Part shown: piece after piece, positions 1-11,060 of the stretch
Layout: each line of letters opens with the position of its first letter
Position numbering within the stretch: position 1 is the first letter of the stretch
Origin: Triglochin maritima
Lineage: Eukaryota > Streptophyta > Magnoliopsida > Alismatales > Juncaginaceae
DNA length: 64,000 bases
Direction of reading: 5' to 3'
Assembly (NCBI GenBank): GCA_963682175.1
Contig: OY821775.1
Coordinates: forward strand, 49,634,053 to 49,698,052
Notes under the pieces: generated by a model
Databases searched by the model: none
Told to the model about the DNA's origin: nothing
What the model saw: only the letters and a program-made list of their open reading frames with translations
Position numbers and translations under genes: made by a program

Positions 1-1830
1 AAGAAGAAGCACTAAAATTGGTGCAGTTGTACTTCAGGTATTCTCGTGGGAGTCCTCTCTTCATTTCATTTTACAAAATAATCCTTCTTTTGGTAATTAT
101 TATCCGGCGTATTGCTGAATAAAATTAAGAAGTCATATAGTAATATTCATGTTGAATTTACGTGTCAACCACATGTTTTCCAGAATAAGTTACTTTGTAG
201 CTAAACTTAAGACATTGATTTTTAGTAAATATTTACATGATAGTGTCCAGCAACCTATTGTTGATACTTAAGCGTTAATACAAACACTATCTTGTACTCA
301 CATGCCATTACGCCAAGATTGCTAGAAGTGACGAGCCACTCGTTGGACAATTGGACAAGCCAACCTTGTATGGCAACAATCATTTTTCTATATGAATGAG
401 CTGTACAGGAAATAATTAGTGAGAGATGGTTTATTTATTCGCTGTCATTTTGTAGTTTTTCATGTGAAGAAAGAGACCGATCAAATTCCGAGGGCTCTTC
501 ACAATATATGATATTCATATATCAGTAAAACAATGTCATAACAAAGATACAATTCATTTCAGAAGTAATGCTGTATATATGTGTGATATTGACTCTTGAA
601 AAACTTCACTTTTCTTTTCTTAGTCTTTCATTTTTAATTTCTGACAAAATGGTTGGTCAATCAATATTGCTAAAATATAAGATTTTCCAAGGGGGGTACC
701 TTCATTCGATGGTACTAATATCTTTAAGGATGTGAATCTTTCAAAACTTATGGCTTTTTGATATTTCAATGGAGGTCTTGCTTAAGGTTTATAGTATCAC
801 TGTACCTTTTATGCATACATTTTGTTTGACTTCTAGTAATTTTAGAAGTTCAAGCTAGTCACAACATCATTAACAAATCTTCACTCTAGTTATAGATTTC
901 ATCAATAGCTGACATCCTCAAGTTCGTAAACTTTAATAAATCAGGAATTGTTTGGTGTTAGTACAAATTGTGCATCTCCCATCATTGTCATAGATATGAA
1001 ATCCTGTTTTGTTGTCAATTTAATGTCTGATCTAAGTGCATGTTTAGGGGGAAAACTCCATATCACCATAACTTGAAGGTGGAGTACAAGATAAGGGTAC
1101 TTCGGTTTTAGCGTGGTTGTGGCCCAAAAAAGCTAATAATTGCGAAGGATGATGTCAGTTAAGGTTAGATTAGGTCCCACTAAGAATTTTACGCTTCAAA
1201 AGTCGAGTTGTAAGGGGGAGATTTGTGAGCCTTATAACCTACAACATATATGGTTTTACCTGGTGTGGAACTATTTGAACAGATGATGTACATGGAATAG
1301 ATCAAGAACCTCAAATTCGATGTTGAAATATGTTTTGTCTAACACTGACTGGTTAAAGTTCGATTTTACGTCATGTTGAGATGTTCAATTAACAAGAGTG
1401 GATATCCATATCTCTTTGTTGCAGGAATATCAATGTTTCCAGATGTGACTGCAACCATAGGAAACTATCTTTGAACTGTTAATGCGTCCAAATCTAAATG
1501 CAATGGCTACCAGTTTTTTTTCATTGTATTTGCTGGAAGTGTTTCTACCATTAGTTAGTCAAATTTTTTAGTTTAATTGTGGTGTTTTTGCAAGAATAAG
1601 GTTTATGCTAGTCAGAAAATTGCCTTGCTAACCTCATACTAAAAAAACACTTTTTTACATAAATGTCATGGCAGATCATTCATCTACACTTTTGGGTTCT
1701 GCAGATCTCAACTTAATATGCTAATGTTTATTCCTTTGCTTATTGCAGGTGGGTGACTGGGTGGTATGAATCTACGGATAGAATGCTATTTTGCAGTAAA
1801 TCATCTATTATCTACAGACGTCAATTTTGA
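1..1830 (+). CDS. Possible last two exons of an unidentified gene (partial)
   Basis: I do not recognise this gene. Bases 1-37 read as an open exon (EEALKLVQLYF) ending at a good donor (TTCAG|GTATTC). A good acceptor (TATTGCAG) at 1748 opens a 27-codon stretch ending in TGA at 1828-1830. The two join in phase (AG|G) and give a C-terminus with WVTGWYESTDRM. Everything between is AT-rich and stop-filled and fits a 1.7-kb intron, although further exons could lie inside it. About 1831-2240 would then be 3' untranslated sequence. The only support is splice consensus and phase, with no family match. The alternative is non-coding sequence that happens to carry splice-like signals. Confidence 0.3.
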
Positions 1831-2252
1831 AGCGGAAGCGTGAAGATTTCAACTTTGTTTTCTTAATTTAATTGAGTTTATCCTGCCATTTTGCAAGGCC
1901 GTAGAAGGGGTACGAAGTTTTGGTTTGTGCAGTGTGTGACGTTATATTTAGCTTGGAATGAGCTGTGGACTTAAATTCTCATTCCTGTAGATCTCGTGGC
2001 ATCATGGTTGATTCAAGCCTGGTGCCTATGCTCCATCAAAAAGTATGTGGGGGTACCCGTGTTGTTTAACAAAGTTTGCCTTAATTTTGTTTCAGCCTTT
2101 GTATGTGTAGGATTGCTTAATGTGTTAACATTCAATTTCGTTCGAAGGAAAAAATTAATGAGGAATTTGATTTTTTAGATGAGTACTGGCTGATGGGTTT
2201 GTAGAAGTTGGGAGATTAAAATATTAAGAGTTTTTGAACTTCCAAAAAAATA

Positions 2253-2316
2253 CTGTACTGTTAAACATCGTCCTACAATTACTTAAATCGTCCATTGAAA
2301 TTACCAAATTGCCCTT
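2253..2316 (+). repeat. Left terminal inverted repeat of MULE-1
   Basis: This pairs with the reverse complement of 8544-8605. Shared blocks include TAAAC(A/G)TCG(T/C)CC, ACTTAAATCG and TTGAAATTACCAAA(T/G)TGCCCTT. The same type of end (CGTCG, then TTTAAATCG(C/T)CCC) is found at both ends of the element at 27.4-30.2 kb, so the two belong to one family. The preceding 11 bases are one copy of the target duplication. Confidence 0.85.
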
Positions 2317-2504
2317 CATCCTATTTTTGCTTATATATCTCACAATTTCACTCTTTTCAAAACTTTCTCTTCCTATACCTATTACAGAATATTAGGAATG
2401 TCTCGGAGGTCAGGCAAGCAGCCAGCAGTTCCCCCGGTGTACCCGTATACGGTAACCTTACTTTATTTATTTGTTTTTAAAAATAAAAAAAAATTAAAAA
2501 AAGT

Positions 2505-2762
2505 GGGGGGCGTCCGAGGGAGACGCCCCCCGCATGAAGCGGGCGTCCGAGGAAGCCGTTCCCCCCATGGGGGGAGCGGCTTCCTCGGACGCCCGAACCA
2601 TGCGGGGGGCGTCTCCCTCGGACGCCGGCCACTAGCGGGAGACGTCTGGGGAAGACGTCTTCCCGATGGAGGAGACGTCTTCGGCAGACGTCTCCCCCAA
2701 AGAGGAGGCGTCTCCGACAGACGCCTCCACCATAGGGGAGGCGTCTCTCGCAGACGCCTCCA
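2505..2762. repeat. GC-rich palindromic array in intron 1 of the PMD gene
   Basis: Back-to-back palindromes built on GGCGTC(C/T)...(A/G)GACGCC, in strong contrast to the AT-rich surroundings. The clearest is 2541-2594, about 27-bp arms with no loop and one mismatch, centred on CCCCCCATGGGGGG. Later units read GAGGCGTCT...AGACGCCTC. The array sits wholly inside intron 1 (2452-3055), close to the left TIR, and mirrors the array at 8140-8396. Confidence 0.85.
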
Positions 2763-2825
2763 CAATTTTTTTTTTATTTAAATTATTAAATCTGATAATT
2801 ACTTTAATAAATTGTGATAAATCTG

Positions 2826-3050
2826 AAAATTTAATTTAACAAATTCTTATTAAGTTTAACATTTGTGATATTTAGTTTTAACAATTTTTGATTTAGTTTA
2901 ACAATTGTTTTAATTTAGTTTAACAAATTTTGATTTAGTTTAACAATTGTGATAATTTAGTTTAACAAATTTTGATTTAGTTTAACAATTGTGATAAATA
3001 TGATAATTTAGTTTAACAAATTTAACAAATTTGTAATTAAAATTTCAATT
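2826..3050. repeat. AT-rich tandem repeat in intron 1 of the PMD gene
   Basis: Repeated units of about 20-25 bases with the core TTTAGTTTAACAA and variable ends ATTTTGA or TTGTGATAA. They fill the intron between the GC-rich array and the exon 2 acceptor (AATTAATAG at 3055). Confidence 0.75.
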
Positions 3051-5139
3051 AATAGTCATCGGGTCACAGTGGAGGGAAAGGCAAGTCGATACCATTACAC
3101 GCCTTCCGTTCTTTAGAGGATGATTCAGCACCGCGTCATCCACGTAGACGGGGGATATCTGCTTCGGTCAGGAGGGAGAGAGAGGCATTACGTCGTCGTG
3201 AGGAGGATGATGATTCCTTCGATGATGAGCATGTGGACAGTCCCGACGACGGGAGCGACGATGATGACCCGTATGAGTTAGAGCGCCCGGAGGTGGAGAG
3301 GCAGGGGGAGTATAGCAGAGGACGTAGTCGAGCGGGTAGTTCTACTTCCACCGGATGGATGGTGCGGAAGGGTAGGGGTGGGAGGTTTACGACCGGGGAT
3401 TCGAGCTCGTGCACTGTTGATCCCCGCGCTCAGAAGAAGAAGAGGGTCCAGGACGATTCTTGGATCGTGAGCAGTATGACGCCTGGTGGTCCTTTAGATG
3501 AGAGCGTCATTCCTAGTTTCTGGGGTCACATCGCTAGACGGATCTGGGACGGAGAGGATCGGAAGGTTCTGAAGTGCCATAATCGGCACAGAGCCTGTAC
3601 AGCACTACAGGGTTGGCGGTCTACACTGAGTGCTGATATCAGAGAGGAGATTAGTGCCACGCATTTGGGGCACTTACCGTACATCATGTTCCCTTATCTC
3701 GACATGCCTTTGATTTCTGCGTTTGTGGAGCGGTGGCAGCCTGACACCAACACTTTCCACATGCCTTTCGGAGAGATGACGATCATGCTTCACGATGTTT
3801 TCCAGATCCTGTGGATGGTCGTCTGGTTAGTGCTCAGGGGTCGACGTCTGAGCTGAGGTGTTATGTGGCAGAGTTGCTTGGTGTCACACCTGATGGTCTG
3901 GCGAGAGATACAGCTTTATGGAGTGGTGGTGGTGTCGGCATCGACTCCCTTGAGGACCTATGCAGACGGGCACGACCTCCGCGGGCCGATGATACACAGT
4001 TGACAGCGTACCTATTCTTGATGCTCGGAGCCGTCTTGTTTGTCGACAAGAGTGGTTGTCGGATCAGACCACGCGATCTACTGGAGGCTAGGGACCCGGA
4101 CACCGTTCGTGAGTACTCGTGGGGGTCAGCGACGTTGGCATACCTGTACCGGTAGCTTGGGATAGCTAGCCGTGCGGATTGTTCTGGGATTGCAGGTTGT
4201 CTTACGCTGCTGCAGGCGTGGATATACGAGTACTTTCCTGCATTCCGCCCGCATCGTGAGCGGAAGATTATCGACGAGGGTCATCCACGTTCGGGTATGT
4301 GGGCCGTCCGGAGCGAGGACAAGAGCGATGGACGATTGCGTTCCATCCGCGCACGGCTAGATCAGATGACTGCATCAGAGGTATCAAACTTTACACCATT
4401 TATTTAATTTTAAGATGTATTATTATTAATGTGTTTAACTTTAGGTGGAGTGGTTACCCTATGGTCCTGACCCAGCAGCGGATGTCCCGAGGACTTTATT
4501 GATGGGTCTTATTCGTTATCGGGATATCATAGAGCCTTATATGCCCGATCGGGTATTGCGTCAGTTAGGATATGTTCAGGTGATCCCGGTTGACATCCCG
4601 ACACCAGAGCATGCGGTGCGGTCTGCGACAGCAGCGACGTACGACGTCAGGTTCCCCGCTTCTACAGCGGAATCGACTTGGCGGACATTTCCAAGATCAT
4701 GCAGATTGTTCCTTGGCGACTTCAGACGTAGTCGCGACCCCTCCGAGTGTGATGCACGTTATCTTGATTGGTTCGGTAGTTACTCACATCCTATCATCGT
4801 CCGTGGTGCCTCCCGGAGAGCAGATCGACCACCAGATAGGACGTGTGGCGATCTGGTAATTTTTTCATTTTATCTATATTTATTTGTACCGTATAATTTG
4901 TTAATGTACGTTAATGTTATTGTTATGTGCAGTGGATGGGTAAGATGATACGGGCTGTAGACCCAATCTTGCAGATGATGGATGAGCTGCCAGACGATGC
5001 CAGAGCTGCATGCGGAGATTTGGATGAGATCATACACTTGTGGCATACTCAGTTAGGCATCTCCGACCATGATTCGGATGATGAGTAGGCTGATCTGTTG
5101 TACCGTACTCTTAGTATATTCATTTATATTTGTTTATCT

Positions 5140-5400
5140 GTCGTACGCTTATTATTTGTATTTGTGTTTGTGTTTGCTAACATATCGTACGCTTATTATT
5201 TGTATTTGTGTTTGCTTATTTGTCATACGCTTATTATTTTTATTTGTGTTTGCTAACGTATCGTACTATTATATATAATGCAAATAAAGCAAACATATCA
5301 AAACATATTACATAATAAAGCAACAATATATAGTGTACAAACATATCAAAACATATTACATAATTGGTATAAACATATCAAAACATATTACATAATTGTT
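5140..5400. repeat. Two short tandem arrays between the convergent MULE-1 genes
   Basis: From about 5140 to 5275 the unit CGTACGCTTATTATTTGT plus TATTTGTGTTTGCTAAC recurs three times. From about 5290 to 5400 AAACATATCAAAACATATTA followed by CATAAT recurs three times. The last copy overlaps the final codons of the OTU reading frame (NMF-stop at 5378-5386). They occupy the shared 3' region of the two genes. Confidence 0.7.
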
Positions 5401-8400
5401 GCCAAGATGCTATCCTATTTTGGTACTCCAGCTCCCATCCAATAACACTCTCATCTCGTACTTGAAACCACAGAGTCACTATAGGAGGTACGGGGAATCC
5501 CTCATTCAAATCCAAACGAATGTAATGAGCGTAACTCCCTAAATGAGCAATAATCAACTCTCTGCACGGTCTCGTCACGGTAGGTGGACTCTCCCAAGGT
5601 AGAACTGTAAGACATGGGTACAACGAACCATCATTTCCGAGAGAGAAGAACATAACTGCACACTTGTAAAAATTTGCAATGGGAAACAAGTCCGTCCACG
5701 TCTCCATGTAGTGATTCTCGCCAAAAGGTCCCCCGCCCCAATTAATCCGGTGACGAGCCTGCGCCACACCGTCGTAGTATACGTGCTCATAAAAAGATGG
5801 GTTCGCAGCTAGCTCATTTGAAATCGAACGACGGGTGAGTTGCCAATTGTCTTCACCACCGTGAAAAACATCGGCGACACATCGAAATCCACAGTTTCCA
5901 TCAGCACGTAAATCATTCCACTGGTGTAGGAATGGCATAATGATTCCTGGAATCCTATCCGCATATGGAAAGTCGTCTACGTCAGCCCGCCCAGTCACTA
6001 CAATATAAACAAAAAATATAGTTACATATAATAACAAAAGATACATATTTACTGAAATAAATAACAAAATTATAATAACAATAAATATAGGGATGGTATA
6101 CCTGATCCTCCCCTCACAGACGAAGAACCAGAAGATCGACCACGACCTTTGCTTCCACTACCGGAAGAACGACCACGACCTCTACTCCCACTACCTGAAG
6201 ATCGACCACTACCTCGCTCTGCATACTCAAACGCACTAGGGTCCCGTCGTGTCGACTTTCCCCTTGGTCGACCTCGTAGCTTTGTTTTTTCTGCAGGCTC
6301 TCTCAAATTCGCATGTTCGGGGTGTAGCTGCTCGAATAAAACCCGAGAGGCAGATCGAATTACGGTGGGGTCACTTCCTGCAATCTCATCAACCAGGCTG
6401 CGAAAATGTTCGGCGTCTTGAGCTGCCTGAGACACAAACTCTGCGTTCCCGGCTCCTTCCCCAATGACAAGTGTCCTCCAGAACGAATGAATCTGCTCTA
6501 AGTAAATTCCGTTGTCTGATTCAAGACATCCGCGGATGGTACATGCGCAAGGTATCCCATGAGAAGTCAGAAAAGCGCACTCACAACGATATTCAACTTC
6601 ATCATCTAACTCTTGCATTCTTTTCACCTCCTGACTCAGCAATTGCAAGCAGTGATGCGAAACTCGACCATTTATGTGACGATATAGAGCATGTCCGAAA
6701 TTAGTCAAATTTCGCCGTCTTGAGTCTTCAAGAGCGTTTCAAATATTCGTCAGCTGCATTTCAATAGCCGCGTTGACGCGCTCGAAAAGAGTGTCCAGAG
6801 CTGCAGTCGATGTAGAAATCCACTCTTTTAGAGCCGAATGAGCACTTTCGACCCTACAATTCGTGGTGTTCCCAAAATGAAGGACTTTGTTCGTCAAATT
6901 CAGCACAAACTTTTCTTTATGCACCAACCACGTGGTGTCCAGATACTCCGTGATAGCCGGCCACGATCTATACAAATCTTTCAAAGCATACACAGCTCTA
7001 TCATACTCGGCTTCTGAAGTAGAAAGCATGATTTTCCTCCATCTTCCACGCCTCAAAGTCTCTGCCATCTGCTTATTTTTCCCGAATACGTGGTATGCGT
7101 AGTTCAATACGTCTTTGTTGATGTGCCATGTGCAGAGTAAATGAGCAGAGTCAGGAAAAACCTCTCTCACTGGTCGCATAAGGCCTAACTCCCGGTCTGT
7201 TATTATTGCAGTCGGGCTGACAATCCCCAATAACAGATCTCGCAACTTCTCCATCACCCACAGAAAACTGGAGTAAGTTTCATCCATCAAAATCGCATAT
7301 CCAATAAGGAAATTCATGTTTGTTGGTGTGACCTCAATCATTTCGAACAAAGGCATCTTATACTTGTTCGTCTTGTAAGTCGAATCCATGCAGATAACGA
7401 AAGGATATGTCCGCAACAACTGGACTGACGTCGGATGTGCCAAAAAAGCGTAAGTGACGACATCAGTTTCTGGATCCGCCATAATCCAATGTAAGTACTC
7501 ACACTGCACTGTTTGATAGAGAAACTGCTGGACGGGATTCCGGTCTTCAGATTTTGTCCTCCTCATGTAATCTCTGAAATTATAAATATGCCTTTGATTT
7601 GGATTGTCCTCCGGGAATTTTTCTTTTACTGCCTTCAAGATGTTCCGTGGTTTTGCTTGCGCCTCAGTCATATCACGAACAATCTTCTTCGCCCCAGAAC
7701 TTAGACCACTAATTTGACGATGACCCTCTGGATAAACTGCCAGTCTGTGGTTGTGATGTCCGTGAGCACTATTAAAAACCACAACCCATCCATCACGATC
7801 TCGTCGCTCCACCACTTTTATTAAGAAACGGCAACCGCAACCCTTTCTTTTGGTGTTTCTTCGAAGTGCAGTATCCATATCCCGAGACTCCATTTGATTT
7901 CGCCGGTCGCATCTCAAATAACAATCCATCCGACTATCTGATCTTGTTTTGTACGACGACACGACCAAAAAAAAACCAACTCCGATAGCTACTTGTTTGA
8001 CCCATTTACATGCTTCATCGATTGTTTCAAAGATTTGTGTAGTTTGAAATAACTCACTGTAATCCACTCCATCACCACCGAAATCTTCCAACGGAACCTA
8101 CAAAAATAAAATCGAAATTAAAAAAATCAAAAAAAAATCGGGCGTCTGTATTAAACGCCTACCCCATGGGAGGGGCGTCTGAGTTAAACGCCCTTCCCAA
8201 TGGTGAGGCGTCTGCGTAGGACGCCTGACCCTAGGGAAGGGCGTCTACTACAGACGCCTTACCCAAGGGGAGGACGTCTACGTAAGACGCCTCTCCCATT
8301 GCGTAGGCGTCTGCGTTAGACGCCTCGGCCAAGGGGAGGACGTCCTACGCAGACGCCCTCACCTTGGGGGAGGCGTCTAATGCAGACGCCCGGCCCAAAA

Positions 8401-8451
8401 TTTGCCCCGCGTCAGGCTTACCTCACCGGATGCATCACCCTCGCCAGACAT
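5378..8451 (-). pseudogene. MULE transposase fused to an OTU cysteine-protease domain, one in-frame stop
   Basis: Three exons in phase: 8451-8422 (MSGEGDASGE), 8097-6102 and 5997-5378, giving 881 codons. The N-terminus has a FAR1/WRKY-GCM1-like zinc-binding stretch (CDRR...GCGCRF...HGHHNH). The MULE DDE core follows with CMDSTYKTNKYKM (D~248), IITDRE (D~311), CTWHINKDV and VESAHSALKEW (E~427). Next come a SWIM-like motif (CECAFLTSHGIPCAC), a Gly/Arg/Ser linker and, after a short intron, an OTU domain: DGNCGFR (Cys~711) and SYAHYIRLDL (His~833), the expected Cys-His pair. Codon ~463 is TGA (6741-6739). The relative at 29.1 kb reads CAG there, so it is a decay mutation. Otherwise the frame is uninterrupted. 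Transposition is the expected role of the first part. Deubiquitinase or related protease activity of the second is inference. Confidence 0.9.
8140..8396. repeat. GC-rich palindromic array in intron 1 of the transposase gene
   Basis: About eight palindromic units of the form GGCGTCT(n4-6)AGACGCC, separated by spacers like CCCAAGGGGAG that are themselves partly palindromic. It lies in the 324-bp first intron (8421-8098), next to the right TIR. It matches in style and position the array at 2505-2762 in the opposite gene. Confidence 0.85.
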
Positions 8452-8543
8452 TTTCGTGGTGTTTTTACTGATAAATTATGAATATACAAGACCGTAGGCT
8501 TAATTTATAGACACGGGACGATATGGGTATTAAATATATTGTT

Positions 8544-8605
8544 AAGGGCACTTTGGTAATTTCAAGGAGCGATTTAAGTAGTTTTGGGGCGACGTTTAGT
8601 AGTTC
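8544..8605 (-). repeat. Right terminal inverted repeat of MULE-1
   Basis: Reverse complement of the left end with scattered mismatches. The next bases (8606-8615, CCAAAAAATA) repeat the 11 bases before the left end with one A fewer, fixing the element border to within one or two bases. Confidence 0.85.
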
Positions 8606-8615
8606 CCAAAAAATA

Positions 8616-9018
8616 TTGGAAATGAATTTTCTTACTTCCACTTAAAATTAGGTGTATTTCTTTTATTTTTCCTAAAAATATTCATCTCCACCAATGAACA
8701 AAAAACGGACCTTTTTTTATTTTACCACAAAATATATATATTTTTACCGATAACTGAAATTGAAGTTTTGGGAAGTAAAATTTTAGAAAACAATTTAGAA
8801 ACAACTAAGTTAGATTTTTTTGCACGTAGTAAACATTACATCATCTTAGTCTCACATCCAAAACGTAACACAACCTATTCCTGCCGAACTGTAACGCAAT
8901 GAAAAAACAAACTACAGAAGAGTATCCAACGTTATGAAAAACAATACTTGGCACATTGTACAAGCATGAAAGACATGATCAACCCACAGAAAATGACCAA
9001 AAGACTTGTCCGAAATCA
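8616..9018. other. AT-rich spacer between MULE-1 and the SUN gene
   Basis: No reading frame or RNA gene is visible. It probably contains the 3' untranslated region of the minus-strand SUN gene, whose stop codon is at 9019-9021. Confidence 0.5.
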
Positions 9019-11060
9019 TCATTCCGAAGAACTATGCGCACTAGCAGGTGAAGTGACTTCGGGATCTCTGCCGTGCACCCTGAAACGATAAATACAAGTA
9101 TGCGATGAACTACCGTGGTTCGACAAGATCTCCAAACGAACACGGTTCATCATTCCAGCCTCCGCAGAGTTGATGTCAAAAGTTTGTGCGTTGCTTTTAT
9201 CTAGATCATAGCTGATTACTCCTAAGAGAACCATCTTCTCAGCACGCTTGGAAGGCTCATCCTCTGGGGCTTCAGACCATCCAAATACCCGAATATCTTT
9301 GGGAGCGCTGGATCTATCATATGCTACATTCTGCATTTCGAAGAAGAAAACAAAAGTTCAATCACAAACAAATGCAAGGATGGAATCATTTCTCACGTTC
9401 ACTTAAGGGGATGGTACACTAGAAAAAAGTAAGGAAGCACGACTACATGTACATTGAAAAAAAAGATATTGTCGCAAGAGAGAACGCAAGGAGATGGACA
9501 AAGTGTTTGGTGCCAAAAGGAAACACAAAAAATGCTTTGATGTCATTGTCAACTATCTATTTCCAGCATACACTATTTTCCTACTTGTGTAAATTCTAGC
9601 TTTCAAAGAGGCTCTTGGACATGCACACCCATTTTCAACTAAAAATGACGTGAAGAGAATATTAACATATAATGCAAAAACAACGAAGGGAACTACACGA
9701 TTTGAATATGAATAACTAAGCAAATTACTAATCACATGAAGGGGCAGCAGCAACAACAGAAGATAGAGGCAACAGAAAATTCTCTATAATTTTTTTAACG
9801 AGTGCAGCAAGCAACAATGTTTGCAAAACAAGAAAATATTAGACTCGTCGGAAGAAACTAACAAATCCATATGAAAAGTAATAGAAGAAATACCAAAAAA
9901 CGAACATGTTAAAATCTCACAAAATCATATTGGAGTACAAAGGTTTTAAATGTACAAGAACAAACTGCACTAACTTGAAAAGAACATCGAAGAAACATGC
10001 AAGAATTGGAACTCACCTTGGCCACATGCTCCAAGCTAAAAGCATCAACAAGTATCCCTGATCGGAGTCTGATCTCGACGAACCCAGTGCTTCCCTCCAA
10101 GGCAAAACACTGACCAGGCTCCCCAAAACTTGGCTCAAGCATTTTTTTGGCATTAGGGTGAACCCCATTCTTGATATTGGTAAGAAACCAGCTGTTGCCT
10201 TTCCAGGAAGTGTAGGCCTCTGAATGTCTGATCACCCTTCCACCACCAGCTGCTAATGCATAATCTGCACGCCCAAGCCCGTCAGCTGCATGTTTCTCTA
10301 TCTCCTTCATAATAACTTCCTTGGCGTAAGATCTAACATCGTCCAAACTCACACCAGAAGCATCACCATCACGAGTTCTCTCTTTCAACCCACTTAAAAA
10401 TGTTTCAAATTCACTCTTCGAAAGAAAGCTTGCATCAACCAACTCACTCAACAACTTGTCTGAATTATCAGCTCTAACCACTAATTTTTTCAACTCGTCC
10501 TCCAAAATGTTGCTCTTCTTTTCAATTTGTTTTCCTCTTTCATCCATAACTTCCAGCTGAAGCTGTGTCATTTTGGTCATTTTATTCACATAAGTCTCAA
10601 CCTCCGAAATCCTACCTTCGAAATCTAAAGCAGCAAATGGGGTGCTGTTTCCATCCTTTGATGTATCTGCCCATCTCCAAATCCACTGCCCCAGCCAAAA
10701 AAGTACAGCAAGAAGAACTAAATTCTTTACAAGTATGTTAAGAATTGTCACAAAACGGGATTTCTCTCTCTTAGAGGAGGTTTTTCTTCGATGAGGTGAA
10801 TAATTAGATGCAATTCCTTTCCTTGCTAGCAGCAGATCTTTTGGCCTCCTAATACCAGGGCTCAGGTTGCTAACATTAATCACAGTCTTATCATTGCCAA
10901 CACTGCGAGGAACTCCATTTGAAACGACTTCTGCATTGGTATTATCACCAACCATACCCTGCCTCCTCCTTGGACTAGATTTTGAATTAGAATCTAGAGT
11001 CATGGAAGTGCTGTTGTTTTTTGCTGCATTTGCAGACATCCCCAAACCCGAGGAAGACAT
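9019..11060 (-). CDS. SUN-domain inner-nuclear-membrane protein (plant C-terminal SUN type)
   Basis: Two coding exons, 11060-10017 and 9330-9019, join in phase ([16 protein letters not shown]) to give 451 aa, the usual size of plant SUN1/SUN2. In order: a basic Ser-rich nucleoplasmic N-terminus; one membrane span at about 103-127 ([20 protein letters not shown]); a coiled coil at about 145-215 for oligomerisation; and a C-terminal SUN domain from about 270 ([48 protein letters not shown]). SUN proteins bind KASH-domain proteins in the perinuclear space to form LINC bridges, positioning nuclei and tethering chromosomes in meiosis. The ATG lies just downstream of a likely 5' untranslated intron (donor CAACG|GTACGTG near 11996). 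Family certain; which plant paralogue is not resolved. Confidence 0.93.

Larger units (their letters stand above)
2398..5088 (+). pseudogene. Plant mobile domain (PMD, MAIN-like) gene of MULE-1, disabled by one frameshift and one stop
   Basis: Four exons join in phase: 2398-2451, 3056-4380, 4445-4855 and 4933-5088. The product begins MSRRSGKQPA and has an Arg- and Asp/Glu-rich N-terminus. It then shows the PMD fold typical of MAIN/MAIL proteins and transposon PMD proteins (HRACTALQGWRSTLSADIR, FVERWQPDTNTFHMPFGEMT, HDVFQIL, PVDGRLV, LAYLYR, LLQAWIYEYFPAF). Two lesions are visible. Around 3806-3811 a few bases are missing between FQIL and PVDGRLV, shifting the frame. At 4153 a TAG replaces the usual Gln of the LYRQLG motif. 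Beyond them the frame stays open through all later exons to the stop at 5086. PMD proteins of hosts act in gene silencing; what the element uses this one for is not known to me. Confidence 0.85.
2253..8605. mobile_element. Two-gene Mutator-like element (MULE-1), complete with TIRs
   Basis: A 6.35-kb DNA transposon. The outer ~62 bases at each end are imperfect inverted repeats that share TTGAAATTACCAAA and ACTTAAATCG. They are flanked by a target-site duplication CCAAAAAAATA (2242-2252) / CCAAAAAATA (8606-8615), close to the 9-11 bp expected for Mutator elements. Inside are two convergent genes, PMD on + (2398-5088) and transposase-OTU on - (8451-5378), with only ~290 bp between their 3' ends, the MuDR arrangement. 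Both first introns contain GC-rich palindromic arrays just inside the termini. Each gene carries only one or two disabling changes, so the copy seems recently inactivated. Confidence 0.9.

Noticed and set aside
1195..1240. AAGGGGGAGATTTGTGAG, resembling the polypurine tract at the end of a Copia retrotransposon
   Set aside because: No LTR pair, integrase or reverse transcriptase motif is found on either side, so it is most likely chance purine-rich sequence in an intron.
2541..2760. A CRISPR-like array of short repeats
   Set aside because: The units are palindromic, contiguous and variable with no unique spacers, in a plant transposon intron; no cas genes exist here.
2463..2765. 100-codon minus-strand frame of Arg/Pro repeats
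   Set aside because: Produced by the GC-rich palindromic array in the PMD intron; open on both strands, no start context or domain.
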